From contig JAZRUJ010000082.1 of NCBI GenBank assembly GCA_045652445.1, forward strand, positions 1 through 13,589: a stretch of 13,589 nt of DNA, written 5' to 3'. This document shows positions 1 to 6,694 of this stretch, piece by piece. Both the position numbers and the translations under genes were made by a program. The stretch's first letter is position 1. Every line of letters starts with the position of its first letter. Origin of the DNA: RGIG995 sp045652445. GTDB lineage: Bacteria > Bacillota > Clostridia > Oscillospirales > UBA644. The notes beneath the pieces were generated by a model that was not told the origin of the DNA, made no database searches, and saw only the letters and a list, made by a program, of their open reading frames with translations.

Positions 1-845
1 TGTATGATAACATGGCCTTTGGTCTGAAGCTGCGCAAGGTTCCCAAGGATGAAATCAAGCGTCGCGTCGACGAAGCTGCACGTATTCTTGATATTTCTCA
101 TCTGTTGGATCGTCGTCCCAAGGCTTTGTCCGGTGGTCAGAGACAGCGTGTTGCTCTGGGTCGTGCCATCGTTCGTGAACCCAAAGTCTTCCTTTTGGAC
201 GAACCTCTGTCCAACTTGGACGCAAAGCTTCGTGCTTCCATGAGAACCGAGCTTTCCAAACTTCACAGAAAACTGGGTACCACTTTCATCTACGTTACCC
301 ACGATCAGACGGAAGCTATGACCATGGCTGACCGTATCGTCGTTATGAAAGACGGTTTTGTTCAGCAATGCGATTCTCCCCAGGTTCTGTACGATACGCC
401 CTGCAACTTGTTCGTTGCCGGCTTTATCGGTTCTCCCCAGATGAACTTCATCGAAGTGAAACTGACCCGTCGCGGCGACGATATGTTTGTTAACTTCGGC
501 GATGAATCTTTGAAGATTCCCGAAGCAAAAGTTCGTACCGAAAACTACGAAAAACTGCTCTCCTATGGTGGTAAGCAGGTTATCATGGGTATCCGTCCCG
601 AAGATATTTATGACGATCCCTTCTACTTTGAAAAGTACGAAGGTGCCATTATCTCCGCTGACGTTGAAGTCACCGAAAAGATGGGTGCGGAAACCTACCT
701 GTACCTGGACGTTCAGGAAAACAAGTTCACTGCTCGCGTTGATCCCACCTCCGTTGCCAAACCCGGCGACAACATCAAGATTGCTCTTGATATGAACAAG
801 ATCCATCTCTTCGATATTGATACGGAACAGACTATTATCAACTAA
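1..845 (+). CDS. Sugar ABC transporter ATP-binding protein, MalK/UgpC/MsmK type (5' end outside window)
   Basis: This is the ATPase subunit of a carbohydrate ABC importer; it would sit on the cytoplasmic face and power uptake through two permease subunits. The reading frame is open from the first base (Tyr-Asp-Asn before the first Met at 12), so the gene starts upstream and the Walker A motif is missing from the window. Counting from that Met, one sees the signature LSGGQRQR (39-46), Walker B with VFLLDEP (59-65), the D-loop SNLDAKLR, the H-loop THDQTEA (His97), and a C-terminal TOBE-like region (about 145-277) containing MGIRPEDI. That tail is characteristic of the MalK/UgpC group, which often serves several sugar importers. 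The permeases and binding protein are not visible. Codons are strongly biased (AAG, CGT, GGT, GTT), suggesting high expression. The TAA at 843-845 is followed by a terminator. Substrate cannot be told. Confidence 0.93.
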   Translation, partial: YDNMAFGLKLRKVPKDEIKRRVDEAARILDISHLLDRRPKALSGGQRQRVALGRAIVREPKVFLLDEPLSNLDAKLRASMRTELSKLHRKLGTTFIYVTHDQTEAMTMADRIVVMKDGFVQQCDSPQVLYDTPCNLFVAGFIGSPQMNFIEVKLTRRGDDMFVNFGDESLKIPEAKVRTENYEKLLSYGGKQVIMGIRPEDIYDDPFYFEKYEGAIISADVEVTEKMGAETYLYLDVQENKFTARVDPTSVAKPGDNIKIALDMNKIHLFDIDTEQTIIN

Positions 846-891
846 GGTTCGTGTACTTATGACCCCTTCGAAACTTTCGAAAAACTTTTCT

Positions 892-937
892 AACGCCTCT
901 CCCTCACACGTGTGAGGGTGGGGCGTTTTGCGTTTTT
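892..937 (+). terminator. Rho-independent terminator after the ABC ATPase gene
   Basis: A perfect 18-bp palindrome at 901-918 (CCCTCACAC/GTGTGAGGG) is enclosed by a second stem, AACGCC at 892-897 with GGCGTT at 921-926. A T-rich run follows to 937. It would end ABC transporter transcription and separate it from the sigma-factor gene, whose start lies only about 40 bases further on. Confidence 0.85.
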
Positions 938-979
938 TTGAAATTTTGAAGGGAAACTATGATTCAGGAAGGTATCGCA

Positions 980-1477
980 ATGGCATTTGATTTTACCACC
1001 GCCCACGGGCGATATCTTCCCTTTATCCGTCTTGTCGTATCCTCTTATCCCGAACGGTATCGGGAAGATTTAACTCAGGAAGGAACCTGGGGGTTGTATT
1101 TGGGGTGTTGTGCTTTTGATTCCCATCGGGGAGTCCCCTTTGATGCATATATTAAGGTATGTATCCGCAACCGAATTCGCTCCGCCGCCCGGGAATATTC
1201 CGCCGATTCCAATTTGATTCCTCTGGAAGATCTAGGAGAATCTCTCCCTTCGTCTGATTTTCCTTTTGAGGATCGTTACGTGGAATCCGATGCCGCCCGC
1301 AAAGCATTCAAAGATCTACAGCCTCACCTTTCTTCTTTGGAACGGAATGTGTTGGAGTTGTATCTTTCCGGCAATACACTGTCGGAAATCGCCCGGACGT
1401 TGCAGGTTTCGGTAAAATCTACCGACAATGCCATGACCCGGATAAAGAAAAAAATTAGGGATTCTATCCCTTATTAA
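980..1477 (+). CDS. Sigma-70 family RNA polymerase sigma factor, SigH-like
   Basis: A 165-residue sigma factor that would direct RNA polymerase to an alternative promoter class. Region 2 lies at about 28-72 (REDLTQEGTWGLYLGCCAF, then PFDAYIKVCIRNRIRSA, matching the DLxQEGxxGL core-binding signature). Region 4 lies at about 117-161: LERNVLELYLSGNTLSEIA followed by VKSTDNAMTRIKKKI. The phrase 'VKSxDNAxxRxKxKI' is typical of the SigH/Spo0H branch. An in-frame ATG at 959 would add seven residues. I prefer 980 because AGGAAGG at 966-972 sits 7 bases upstream and the protein then begins MAFDFTTAHG; GAAGGG at 948-953 could still serve 959. There is little room for a promoter between the preceding terminator and the gene, so its transcription is unclear. 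The stop at 1475-1477 is three bases before a structured RNA candidate. Whether it acts in competence, sporulation or another programme cannot be seen. Confidence 0.88.
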   Translation: MAFDFTTAHGRYLPFIRLVVSSYPERYREDLTQEGTWGLYLGCCAFDSHRGVPFDAYIKVCIRNRIRSAAREYSADSNLIPLEDLGESLPSSDFPFEDRYVESDAARKAFKDLQPHLSSLERNVLELYLSGNTLSEIARTLQVSVKSTDNAMTRIKKKIRDSIPY

Positions 1478-1480
1478 ATA

Positions 1481-1661
1481 CGCCCGAATATAGTAGGTGC
1501 GGTCACTCCGTTTTACAGGGCAGTAACAGTTTGAATGGGTAAAGTATACACGGTATTTTGCCGATTCTTACCGTTACCACAAGGTTAGCGACCTCAGAGG
1601 GGTTTCTTTTCGTTCCCGTGGAAAAGGATGAACGCTCGCCGGTGCGATTCCGGCTTGGGTG
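1481..1661 (+). ncRNA. Structured noncoding RNA candidate with tRNA-like closing stem and T-arm (raiA-motif-like)
   Basis: The 200-base gap between the sigma factor and zinc-ribbon genes folds well by eye. A closing stem pairs CGCCCGA (1481-1487) with TTGGGTG (1655-1661), 7 bp including two G-U pairs. Directly stacked on its 3' strand is a T-arm-like hairpin: GCCGG (1638-1642), loop TGCGATT, CCGGC (1650-1654). Further helices are CGTTCCC (1611-1617) with GG plus GAACG (1626-1634, two-base bulge), and AGGT/ACCT (1582-1585/1591-1594). Three helices nest inside one another: GTAAC/GTTAC (1523-1527/1573-1577), GGTAA/TTACC (1538-1542/1568-1572) and CGGT/GCCG (1551-1554/1560-1563). Length and 3' end resemble the raiA-motif RNA class of Bacillota as I remember it; that assignment is unverified. 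No intrinsic terminator follows, so the RNA may be processed from a transcript running into the zinc-ribbon gene, or act as its leader. Confidence 0.62.
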
Positions 1662-1691
1662 AAAAAATATTTAACAGAGAGGTATCTCACA

Positions 1692-1976
1692 ATGTATGAA
1701 GACAAGGAATTAACCTGTAAAGACTGTGGTAAAACTTTCGTTTTTACCGCCGGCGAACAGGAATTTTACGCTGAAAAGGGTTTCCAAAACGAACCCCAGC
1801 GTTGCAAGGAATGCCGTGACGCTCGCAAGAACGCTTCCAAGGGTGCAAGAGAATATTTCACCACCACTTGTGCAAAGTGCGGCGGCGAAGCTAAAGTTCC
1901 TTTCCAACCCAGAGAAGATAAGCCTGTTTACTGCAGTGCTTGCTTCGCTGAAATGAAAGCCCAGTCCGAAAACTGA
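1692..1976 (+). CDS. Small double zinc-ribbon protein (zf-trcl plus CxxC-x17-CxxC)
   Basis: A 94-residue cytoplasmic protein with eight cysteines in four CxxC knuckles, likely binding two zinc ions. The first ribbon uses C9/C12 and C38/C41 (LTCKDCGKTFVFTAGEQEF, then QRCKECR), matching the 'probable zinc-ribbon domain' family in which FTAGEQEFY and GF are conserved. The second uses C60/C63 and C81/C84, with exactly 17 residues between the pairs, as in the CxxC-x17-CxxC family. The molecular role of these small proteins is not established. I chose ATG 1692 because AGAGAGGT (1676-1683) precedes it by 8 bases and family homology begins there; an in-frame GTG at 1659 lies inside the closing stem of the upstream RNA candidate and is unlikely. 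Codon use is highly biased, as in the ABC ATPase gene, so strong expression is plausible. Confidence 0.87.
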   Translation: MYEDKELTCKDCGKTFVFTAGEQEFYAEKGFQNEPQRCKECRDARKNASKGAREYFTTTCAKCGGEAKVPFQPREDKPVYCSACFAEMKAQSEN

Positions 1977-2026
1977 GCAGTCCTTCCATGGGAAAACAAC
2001 CGTGTACAATGTTTTTCTTGCATATG

Positions 2027-2060
2027 AAAAAGGTGGACAGTTATTGCCCACCTTTTTCTT
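2027..2060 (+). terminator. Rho-independent terminator after the zinc-ribbon gene
   Basis: AAAAAGGTGG (2027-2036) pairs with CCACCTTTTT (2048-2057) around an 11-base loop, followed by CTTTT. It lies about 50 bases after the zinc-ribbon stop. Confidence 0.82.
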
Positions 2061-2065
2061 TTGCT

Positions 2066-2100
2066 AAAAAAACAGAGACCTGAATTCAGGTCTCTGTTTT
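2066..2100 (-). terminator. Perfect-palindrome terminator of typA, probably bidirectional
   Basis: Bases 2069-2100 form a perfect 32-bp palindrome centred on GAATTC, with arms containing ACAGAGACCTGAA. Read on the minus strand it starts just after the typA stop and ends in a run of seven T's (complement of 2066-2072). In plus orientation it is followed by TTTT then CTCTTTATT, so it may also back up the preceding plus-strand terminator. Confidence 0.85.
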
Positions 2101-2104
2101 CTCT

Positions 2105-3928
2105 TTATTGCTTGTTTTTCATAAAATTTTTCATGCGAACGGAATGATCCAAAATCCGTTTTCTCAAGCGAATATTCTTGGGAGTTACTTCCACAAGTTC
2201 GTCGTCGGCAATAAATTCCAACGCCTGTTCCAAACTCAAAATTCGGGGAGGAACCAGACGCAACGCTTCGTCTTTCCCGGCGGAACGAATGGCGGTCATG
2301 TGCTTTTTCTTACAAACGTTAACCACAATGTCGTTCTGTCTGCTGGCTTCCCCAACGATCATACCGCCGTATACGTCCACCCCGGAACCAATAAACATCG
2401 CACCGGAATCCTGGGCGTAAAACATTCCGTAATTTGTAGAGTCTCCGGTTTCATAGGCAACCAACGAGCCGTTCAAACGGCGGGGAATATCACCCTTAAA
2501 AGGAGCGTAAGAGTCAAAAATGGAACTCATGATCCCTTCTCCGCGGGTATCGGTCATAAATTCACTGCGATAGCCAAACAATCCTCGGGCAGGAACGATA
2601 AATTCCAATCGAGTACGGTCGCCCACTTGGGTCATAGAGGTCAATTCGCCCTTGCGATATCCCATTTTTTCCATGACCGACCCTACGGAATCGGCAGGGA
2701 CGTCCACGACAAGGCGTTCCATGGGCTCAGAGAGTACGCCGTCAATTTCTTTGTACAGAACCTTGGGGGTGCTGACCTGGAATTCAAACCCTTCCCGACG
2801 CATATTTTCAATCAGAATCGACAGGTGCATTTCACCTCGTCCGCAAACCTTAAAGGCTTCCGTGGAATCGGTATCGCTGACCCGCAAGGAAACGTCTTTC
2901 AACAGTTCTTTGTACAGGCGAGCACGCAGATTCCGGGAGGTAACGTATTTTCCTTCTCTTCCCGCAAAGGGAGAGTCGTTGACCATAAAGGTCATTTCCA
3001 TGGTGGGTTCGGAAATTTTCACAAAGGGGAGAGGTTCTACCGCATCGGGAGCACAAATGGTATCCCCGATGGTAACGCTTTCAATCCCCGAAACGCAGAC
3101 AACGTCTCCGGGCTTTGCTTCGGTACAAGGAACGCGATTTAACCCCTCAAATTGATACATAGAAACGATTCTTGCCTTGGAATTGGGTCTCGAACCGTGA
3201 TAATCGCAAAGGACAACGTCCTGATTAACCTTCATTACGCCCCGTTCTACGCGACCGATGGCGATCCGCCCTACGTATTCGTTGTAGTCGATGGACGAAA
3301 CCAGCATTTGTAACGGAGCTTCGTCGTCCCCCTTGGGAGGATCAAAATAATCTACGATGGCATCCAAAAGGGGTGTAAAATCCTTCATTTCTCCGTCAGG
3401 AGAAAGTCCTGCAACCCCGGTTCTTCCCGAAGCAAAAATAACGGGAGAATCCAACTGCTCGTCGGTGGCATCCAAATCCAACAACAGTTCCAGGACTTCG
3501 TCAACAACTTCCGTGGCACGGGCGTCGGGGCGGTCAACTTTATTGACGACTACAATAACTTTATGTCCCAGTTCCAATGCTTTTTGAAGCACAAACCGGG
3601 TTTGAGGCATGGGACCTTCAAAGGCGTCAACCAACAGCAAAACACCGTTGACCATCTTCAAAATCCGTTCTACTTCACCCCCGAAATCGGCGTGTCCCGG
3701 GGTGTCGACGATGTTGATTTTTGTATCTTTGTATTTAACTGCTGTATTCTTTGCAAGAATGGTAATGCCCCGTTCCCGTTCAATGGCGTTGGAGTCCATA
3801 ACACGGTCGTTTACTTCCTGGTTTTCCCGGAAAACGCCGCCTTGTTTCAGCATCTCGTCCACCAACGTGGTTTTCCCGTGGTCAACGTGGGCGATGATGG
3901 CAATATTTCTTAAATCTTCACGGATCAT
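2105..3928 (-). CDS. typA: Translational GTPase TypA/BipA
   Basis: A 607-residue ribosome-associated GTPase of the EF-G superfamily, which supports ribosome assembly and growth under stress or cold. The family length is about 605-615, so it is complete. The G domain shows G1 HVDHGKT (14-20), the switch I sequence RERGITI (51-57), G3 DTPGH (75-79), G4 NKVD (129-132) and G5 SGR (167-169). A beta-barrel domain, the EF-G-like domains III and V, and the BipA-specific C-terminal region follow, including GLFGYRSEFMTDTRGEG and NIRLRKRIL near the end. The start is well supported: GGAAG (3936-3940, within AGGAAAGGAAG) lies 7 bases upstream of the ATG. It is transcribed alone from a good promoter at 3977-4005 and ends in the palindromic terminator at 2066-2100. 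Long plus-strand frames opposite this gene are shadows. Confidence 0.97.
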   Translation of the reverse strand: MIREDLRNIAIIAHVDHGKTTLVDEMLKQGGVFRENQEVNDRVMDSNAIERERGITILAKNTAVKYKDTKINIVDTPGHADFGGEVERILKMVNGVLLLVDAFEGPMPQTRFVLQKALELGHKVIVVVNKVDRPDARATEVVDEVLELLLDLDATDEQLDSPVIFASGRTGVAGLSPDGEMKDFTPLLDAIVDYFDPPKGDDEAPLQMLVSSIDYNEYVGRIAIGRVERGVMKVNQDVVLCDYHGSRPNSKARIVSMYQFEGLNRVPCTEAKPGDVVCVSGIESVTIGDTICAPDAVEPLPFVKISEPTMEMTFMVNDSPFAGREGKYVTSRNLRARLYKELLKDVSLRVSDTDSTEAFKVCGRGEMHLSILIENMRREGFEFQVSTPKVLYKEIDGVLSEPMERLVVDVPADSVGSVMEKMGYRKGELTSMTQVGDRTRLEFIVPARGLFGYRSEFMTDTRGEGIMSSIFDSYAPFKGDIPRRLNGSLVAYETGDSTNYGMFYAQDSGAMFIGSGVDVYGGMIVGEASRQNDIVVNVCKKKHMTAIRSAGKDEALRLVPPRILSLEQALEFIADDELVEVTPKNIRLRKRILDHSVRMKNFMKNKQ

Positions 3929-3976
3929 GGAAATACTTCCTTTCCTGTGTTTTATAAAACATATTTACAACCATAT

Positions 3977-4005
3977 ATTATACTGCAATTTTCTTAAAAA
4001 ATCAA
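3977..4005 (-). promoter_or_regulatory. Sigma-A-type promoter of typA
   Basis: On the minus strand TTGATT (4005-4000) and TATAAT (3982-3977) are separated by exactly 17 bases. The surrounding sequence is very AT-rich. The predicted start is about 40-45 bases before the typA ATG. Confidence 0.8.
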
Positions 4006-4036
4006 GTTAATTCAAGAAAAATTTCCATTTTTGTAC

Positions 4037-4070
4037 AAAAAAGATCCTCCCAAAACCATGGAAGGATCAA
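4037..4070 (-). terminator. Rho-independent terminator after the cation efflux gene
   Basis: On the minus strand GATCCT (complement of 4063-4068) and AGGATC (complement of 4043-4048) pair around a 14-base loop, in which CC and GG can extend the stem. A TTTTTT run (4042-4037) follows. It begins about 6 bases after the stop of the cation efflux gene. Confidence 0.78.
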
Positions 4071-4074
4071 AATA

Positions 4075-5241
4075 TTATGTATAACTCCGATCGATCTGAA
4101 TAACCGCCCGAACTCCTTTGTGGCTTTCCGCTACCAGAGTTCGGATTTTTTCTGCCGCTTCTTCTTCGGTCAGTTTGCTGTCAAAGGGAAGTACGGCGTC
4201 AAAAATCACATTGGTGTGGGTGGGACCGGGAACTGCTCGGAAATCGTGGATGGTAATTCCCGGATGAATGGATTTTACTTCTTCTTTAATAGCATTTCGA
4301 AGCGCAACGGTAGTTTCATCGTTGGTTACGATGGGATCCATGTGAATGACCGCAATGCAACCTAACGCTCCGTTAATTTCCTGTTCAATATTGTCAATCA
4401 GGTCGTGGGCTTCCCAAATATCGGCGTCCGCGGGAATTTCTGCATGAAGAGAGACAATCTTTCGCCCCGGACCGTAGTCGTTTACGATCAAATCATGGAT
4501 TCCTGCAACTTCATCGTGTTGCAGAACGATGGTTTCAATTTCCCGAACGTATTCCGGTTCCGGTGGCTGACCCAACAGGGGAGAAACGGTTTCTTTTGCA
4601 GACCGAAGCCCCGCAATAAAAATCATGATTGCCACGGCAACCCCGCAATAACCGTCAATGTTCAGTTTTGTAAAATGTCCGATCACCGTCGCAATCAGCA
4701 CCGCAGTTGTCGCCACCGCATCTCCTAACGAGTCGGTCATCGTTGCCATCATTGCCGTGGATTGAATTTTCTTTCCTACGCCACGGTTATAGATGCCCAT
4801 ATAAATCTTGATCGCAATAGAGACAACGAGAATGATCGCTGTCAGCCATTCCAGTTTTACCATTTCCGGATGAAGAATTTTTTCTACGGAAGATTTTCCC
4901 AATTCAAATCCCATCAAGAGGATCAGCATGGATACCAAAAGTCCGGAAATATATTCAAATCTCCCATGCCCAAAGGGGTGTTGAGGGTCGGGCTTTTGCC
5001 CCGCGAGACGGAAACCAACCAATGTAATCAGGGAAGATCCTGCGTCGGACAGGTTGTTGAATGCATCTGCGGTAATGGCAATCGAGCCGGAAAGGATTCC
5101 TGCCAAAGCCTTTCCCGCAAAGAGCAGTAAATTTAAGACAATGCCCAAAATTCCGCACAAAACACCGTATTTTTGCCGCACAACGGGGTCTGATGTGTTT
5201 TCACGGTCTTTGATAAACCATCGGGAGAGAATCGATACCAT
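4075..5241 (-). CDS. Cation diffusion facilitator family transporter (possible Mn2+ exporter)
   Basis: A 388-residue membrane antiporter of the CDF family that would export a divalent metal using the proton gradient. About six hydrophobic helices fall in residues 25-212. Hallmarks are ADAFNNLSDAGSS in TM2, HPFGHGRFEY (88-97) after TM2, and MTDSLGDA in TM5. The metal site reads N62xxxD66 and D170xxxD174, a combination associated with manganese-type CDFs rather than the HxxxD of zinc transporters; the specificity is inference. The cytoplasmic part (213-388) is about twice the usual length and looks like two consecutive ferredoxin-like domains. I set the start at ATG 5241 because AAAGGTAGG (5249-5257) precedes it by 7 bases. 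A longer frame from TTG 5295 is unlikely, since that TTG is part of the -35 box. It is a single-gene unit. Confidence 0.93.
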   Translation of the reverse strand: MVSILSRWFIKDRENTSDPVVRQKYGVLCGILGIVLNLLLFAGKALAGILSGSIAITADAFNNLSDAGSSLITLVGFRLAGQKPDPQHPFGHGRFEYISGLLVSMLILLMGFELGKSSVEKILHPEMVKLEWLTAIILVVSIAIKIYMGIYNRGVGKKIQSTAMMATMTDSLGDAVATTAVLIATVIGHFTKLNIDGYCGVAVAIMIFIAGLRSAKETVSPLLGQPPEPEYVREIETIVLQHDEVAGIHDLIVNDYGPGRKIVSLHAEIPADADIWEAHDLIDNIEQEINGALGCIAVIHMDPIVTNDETTVALRNAIKEEVKSIHPGITIHDFRAVPGPTHTNVIFDAVLPFDSKLTEEEAAEKIRTLVAESHKGVRAVIQIDRSYT

Positions 5242-5266
5242 AGTATGACCTACCTTTCGTTGAGAC

Positions 5267-5295
5267 AGTATACCACGGATCGCGGTTTTTGTCAA
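5267..5295 (-). promoter_or_regulatory. Consensus sigma-A promoter of the cation efflux gene
   Basis: On the minus strand a perfect TTGACA (5295-5290) is followed after exactly 17 bases by TATACT (5272-5267). The expected transcription start lies only about 15-20 bases before the ATG at 5241, so the leader is very short, and no metal-responsive riboswitch fits between them. Confidence 0.87.
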
Positions 5296-5448
5296 GATTT
5301 GGTTCTAAAAAATTAATCTGCTTACTTCTCTCTCATCCGCGGTTCTTCGCCGGAATCTTTTGCCGAAAGGGGAGGGAGTTGTCGACCGGTTGCAGAGAAA
5401 CAAGAAAACCTCTTCCCCCGTTTGCTAAAATCCGCAACAGGGGAGTTG

Positions 5449-5454
5449 TATAAT
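5449..5454 (+). promoter_or_regulatory. Possible -10 box upstream of the Noc-like gene
   Basis: TATAAT occurs 67 bases before the Noc-like start. The best -35-like sequence is TTGCTA at 5422-5427, but its 21-base spacing is too long for an ordinary promoter, so the call is weak. The remainder of the divergent gap (about 5296-5520) holds no gene, convincing hairpin or parS-like palindrome that I could find. Confidence 0.35.
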
Positions 5455-5520
5455 ATCGTTACGCTCACGTTTTGGGCATTATGACACACACAACACAAAA
5501 ATTTCAAGGAGGTTGAAACG

Positions 5521-6309
5521 ATGTATCGTTTTACAGGAAAAGTTTATCGGGAACTTCCCCTTTCTGCTTTAAAGATCCGAACCAACCGCCGGAACCGAGG
5601 AGAATCCGATCTGGACGGATTATGTGAAAATATCCGTCAGGTGGGACTTTTGCATCCCTTAACGGTGCGTTATTGCGGCGAGGGAGTTTACGAGGTAGTT
5701 TCCGGTGTGCGGCGTTACCTTGCGGCTCAAAGGCTGGAATTGGACAAGATCCCCTGTATTATTACCGATTCCAACGGAGGAGAGGGGGCGTTACTGTCCC
5801 TGTCGGAAAATCTGCAACGGAAAAATCTCAATTATTTTCAGGAAGCGGAACAGATGCACCGGGTGACACAGATGTTGCGACTGACTCAAGATCAGCTGGC
5901 AGAACGGTTGGGAAAAAGTCAATCGGCGGTGGCGAATAAAATGAGATTGTTGCAACTGTCTCCCGATTTGCGGGAGAAAATCCTGGCTGCCCGCCTGTCG
6001 GAACGTCATGCCCGGGCATTGCTGACCGTGGAGGGGGATACCCTTCGCCATCAAGTGCTGAAAACTACCATCGATCGATCCTATCGGGTGGCACAAATGG
6101 AAGCCTATATTGAACGGTTAAAAACCGAACCGGTCAAAAAGCCGAACAAAAAAGAGAATTTTTGCAAAGGTTTTTGTCGAGATCTTCGCCTCTATCTCAA
6201 CTCCATCAACCGAACGGTAAATTTGATGAAAAATTCAGGATTTGAAACCCATTGCGAAACTTCCGAAGATGTTTCTAAAATTATCTATCGCATTGAAATT
6301 GCCAAATAA
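5521..6309 (+). CDS. ParB/Spo0J-family DNA-binding protein, Noc-like
   Basis: A 262-residue member of the ParB CTP-switch clamp family, which loads at specific sites and acts in chromosome segregation or nucleoid occlusion. The N-terminal ParB domain contains GLLHPLTVR (42-50), SGVRRYLAA (61-69) and ENLQR (96-100). A helix-turn-helix follows at about 121-146 (LTQDQLAERLGKSQSAVANK). The C-terminal part, with DLRLYLNSINRTVNLMKNSG and a final YRIEI, resembles my memory of clostridial Noc proteins more than Spo0J. The usual GERR motif reads GVRR here, losing a Glu implicated in CTP hydrolysis. The start is clear: AAGGAGG (5507-5513) sits 7 bases before the ATG. No parA, rsmG or second parB adjoins it in this window. 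Its stop abuts the stop of the convergent gene. Noc is favoured over ParB, but specificity is not proven. Confidence 0.85.
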   Translation: MYRFTGKVYRELPLSALKIRTNRRNRGESDLDGLCENIRQVGLLHPLTVRYCGEGVYEVVSGVRRYLAAQRLELDKIPCIITDSNGGEGALLSLSENLQRKNLNYFQEAEQMHRVTQMLRLTQDQLAERLGKSQSAVANKMRLLQLSPDLREKILAARLSERHARALLTVEGDTLRHQVLKTTIDRSYRVAQMEAYIERLKTEPVKKPNKKENFCKGFCRDLRLYLNSINRTVNLMKNSGFETHCETSEDVSKIIYRIEIAK

Positions 6310-6681
6310 TTAGGGCAAAATTAATCCTAATTCGTCATATAAAATGACCCGGAACTGTCGGAGCAGTTTTTCGGCATCTTGGGGAAGAATATTCAACTCC
6401 AACGCCGCTTGAACTTCCGAATGGGTCTTGGACCAATATACCAACTGAAGCAATTCAAAGATCTTTTCTCCGTTGGGATACCACAAAATGCGGTTCATCG
6501 CCGCCTCCATCGCTTCCCTGTTAAATATCATTCGTTGGTAGATCCGGTCGGTACTAATCCTTGGATCGGAGGGAGGCATTTCGCTTAATCGATGTACCGC
6601 TTTCTCGAATTTTGCATGGGGATATTCTTCAATGACCCGTTCTATGTATTTGTTGCAACAGTATTTTCTGGGATTTGCCAT
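6310..6681 (-). CDS. Unrecognised 123-residue protein, possible helix-turn-helix regulator
   Basis: I do not recognise this family. The protein has a basic, two-cysteine N-terminus (MANPRKYCCNKYIERVIEEY), a middle part with DRIYQRMIFNREAMEAAMNRI, and an amphipathic C-terminal half. The stretch at 74-117 (FELLQLVYWSKTHSEVQAAL, then LPQDAEKLLRQFRVILYDELG) has the helix spacing of sigma region 4 or phage late-activator (ArpU/RinA-like) HTH domains; this is a resemblance only. The ATG at 6681 is preceded by a usable GAGGA site 6-7 bases upstream. A long terminator-like hairpin (6701-6744) ends only about 19 bases before that start. The stop codon directly touches that of the convergent Noc-like gene, with no base between them. 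Coding status is supported by the ribosome site, length and lack of a longer competing frame, but not by known homology. Confidence 0.68.
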   Translation of the reverse strand: MANPRKYCCNKYIERVIEEYPHAKFEKAVHRLSEMPPSDPRISTDRIYQRMIFNREAMEAAMNRILWYPNGEKIFELLQLVYWSKTHSEVQAALELNILPQDAEKLLRQFRVILYDELGLILP

Positions 6682-6694
6682 GGTTTTTCCTCAT

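Noticed and set aside
901..918. Palindrome with CACACGTGTG core as a possible parS site for the Noc/ParB-like protein
   Set aside because: It lacks the TGTTNC/GNAACA arms of parS and forms the core of an obvious terminator.
1481..1661. tmRNA or a degenerate tRNA gene
   Set aside because: It is far too short for tmRNA and has no tag-peptide reading frame, too long for tRNA, and has no recognisable anticodon arm.
1659..1976. Zinc-ribbon gene starting at GTG 1659
   Set aside because: The GTG lies in the closing stem of the RNA candidate, and family homology plus a ribosome site support ATG 1692.
2108..3142. 344-codon plus-strand open frame
   Set aside because: It lies wholly opposite typA, and its translation resembles no protein family; it is a shadow frame.
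5242..5295. N-terminal extension of the cation efflux protein from TTG 5295
   Set aside because: This TTG is the start of a perfect TTGACA -35 box and the added residues cover the promoter.
5322..5507. 61-codon minus-strand frame in the divergent gap
   Set aside because: It overlaps the promoter and leader region of the Noc-like gene, lacks a good ribosome site and shows no recognisable motif.
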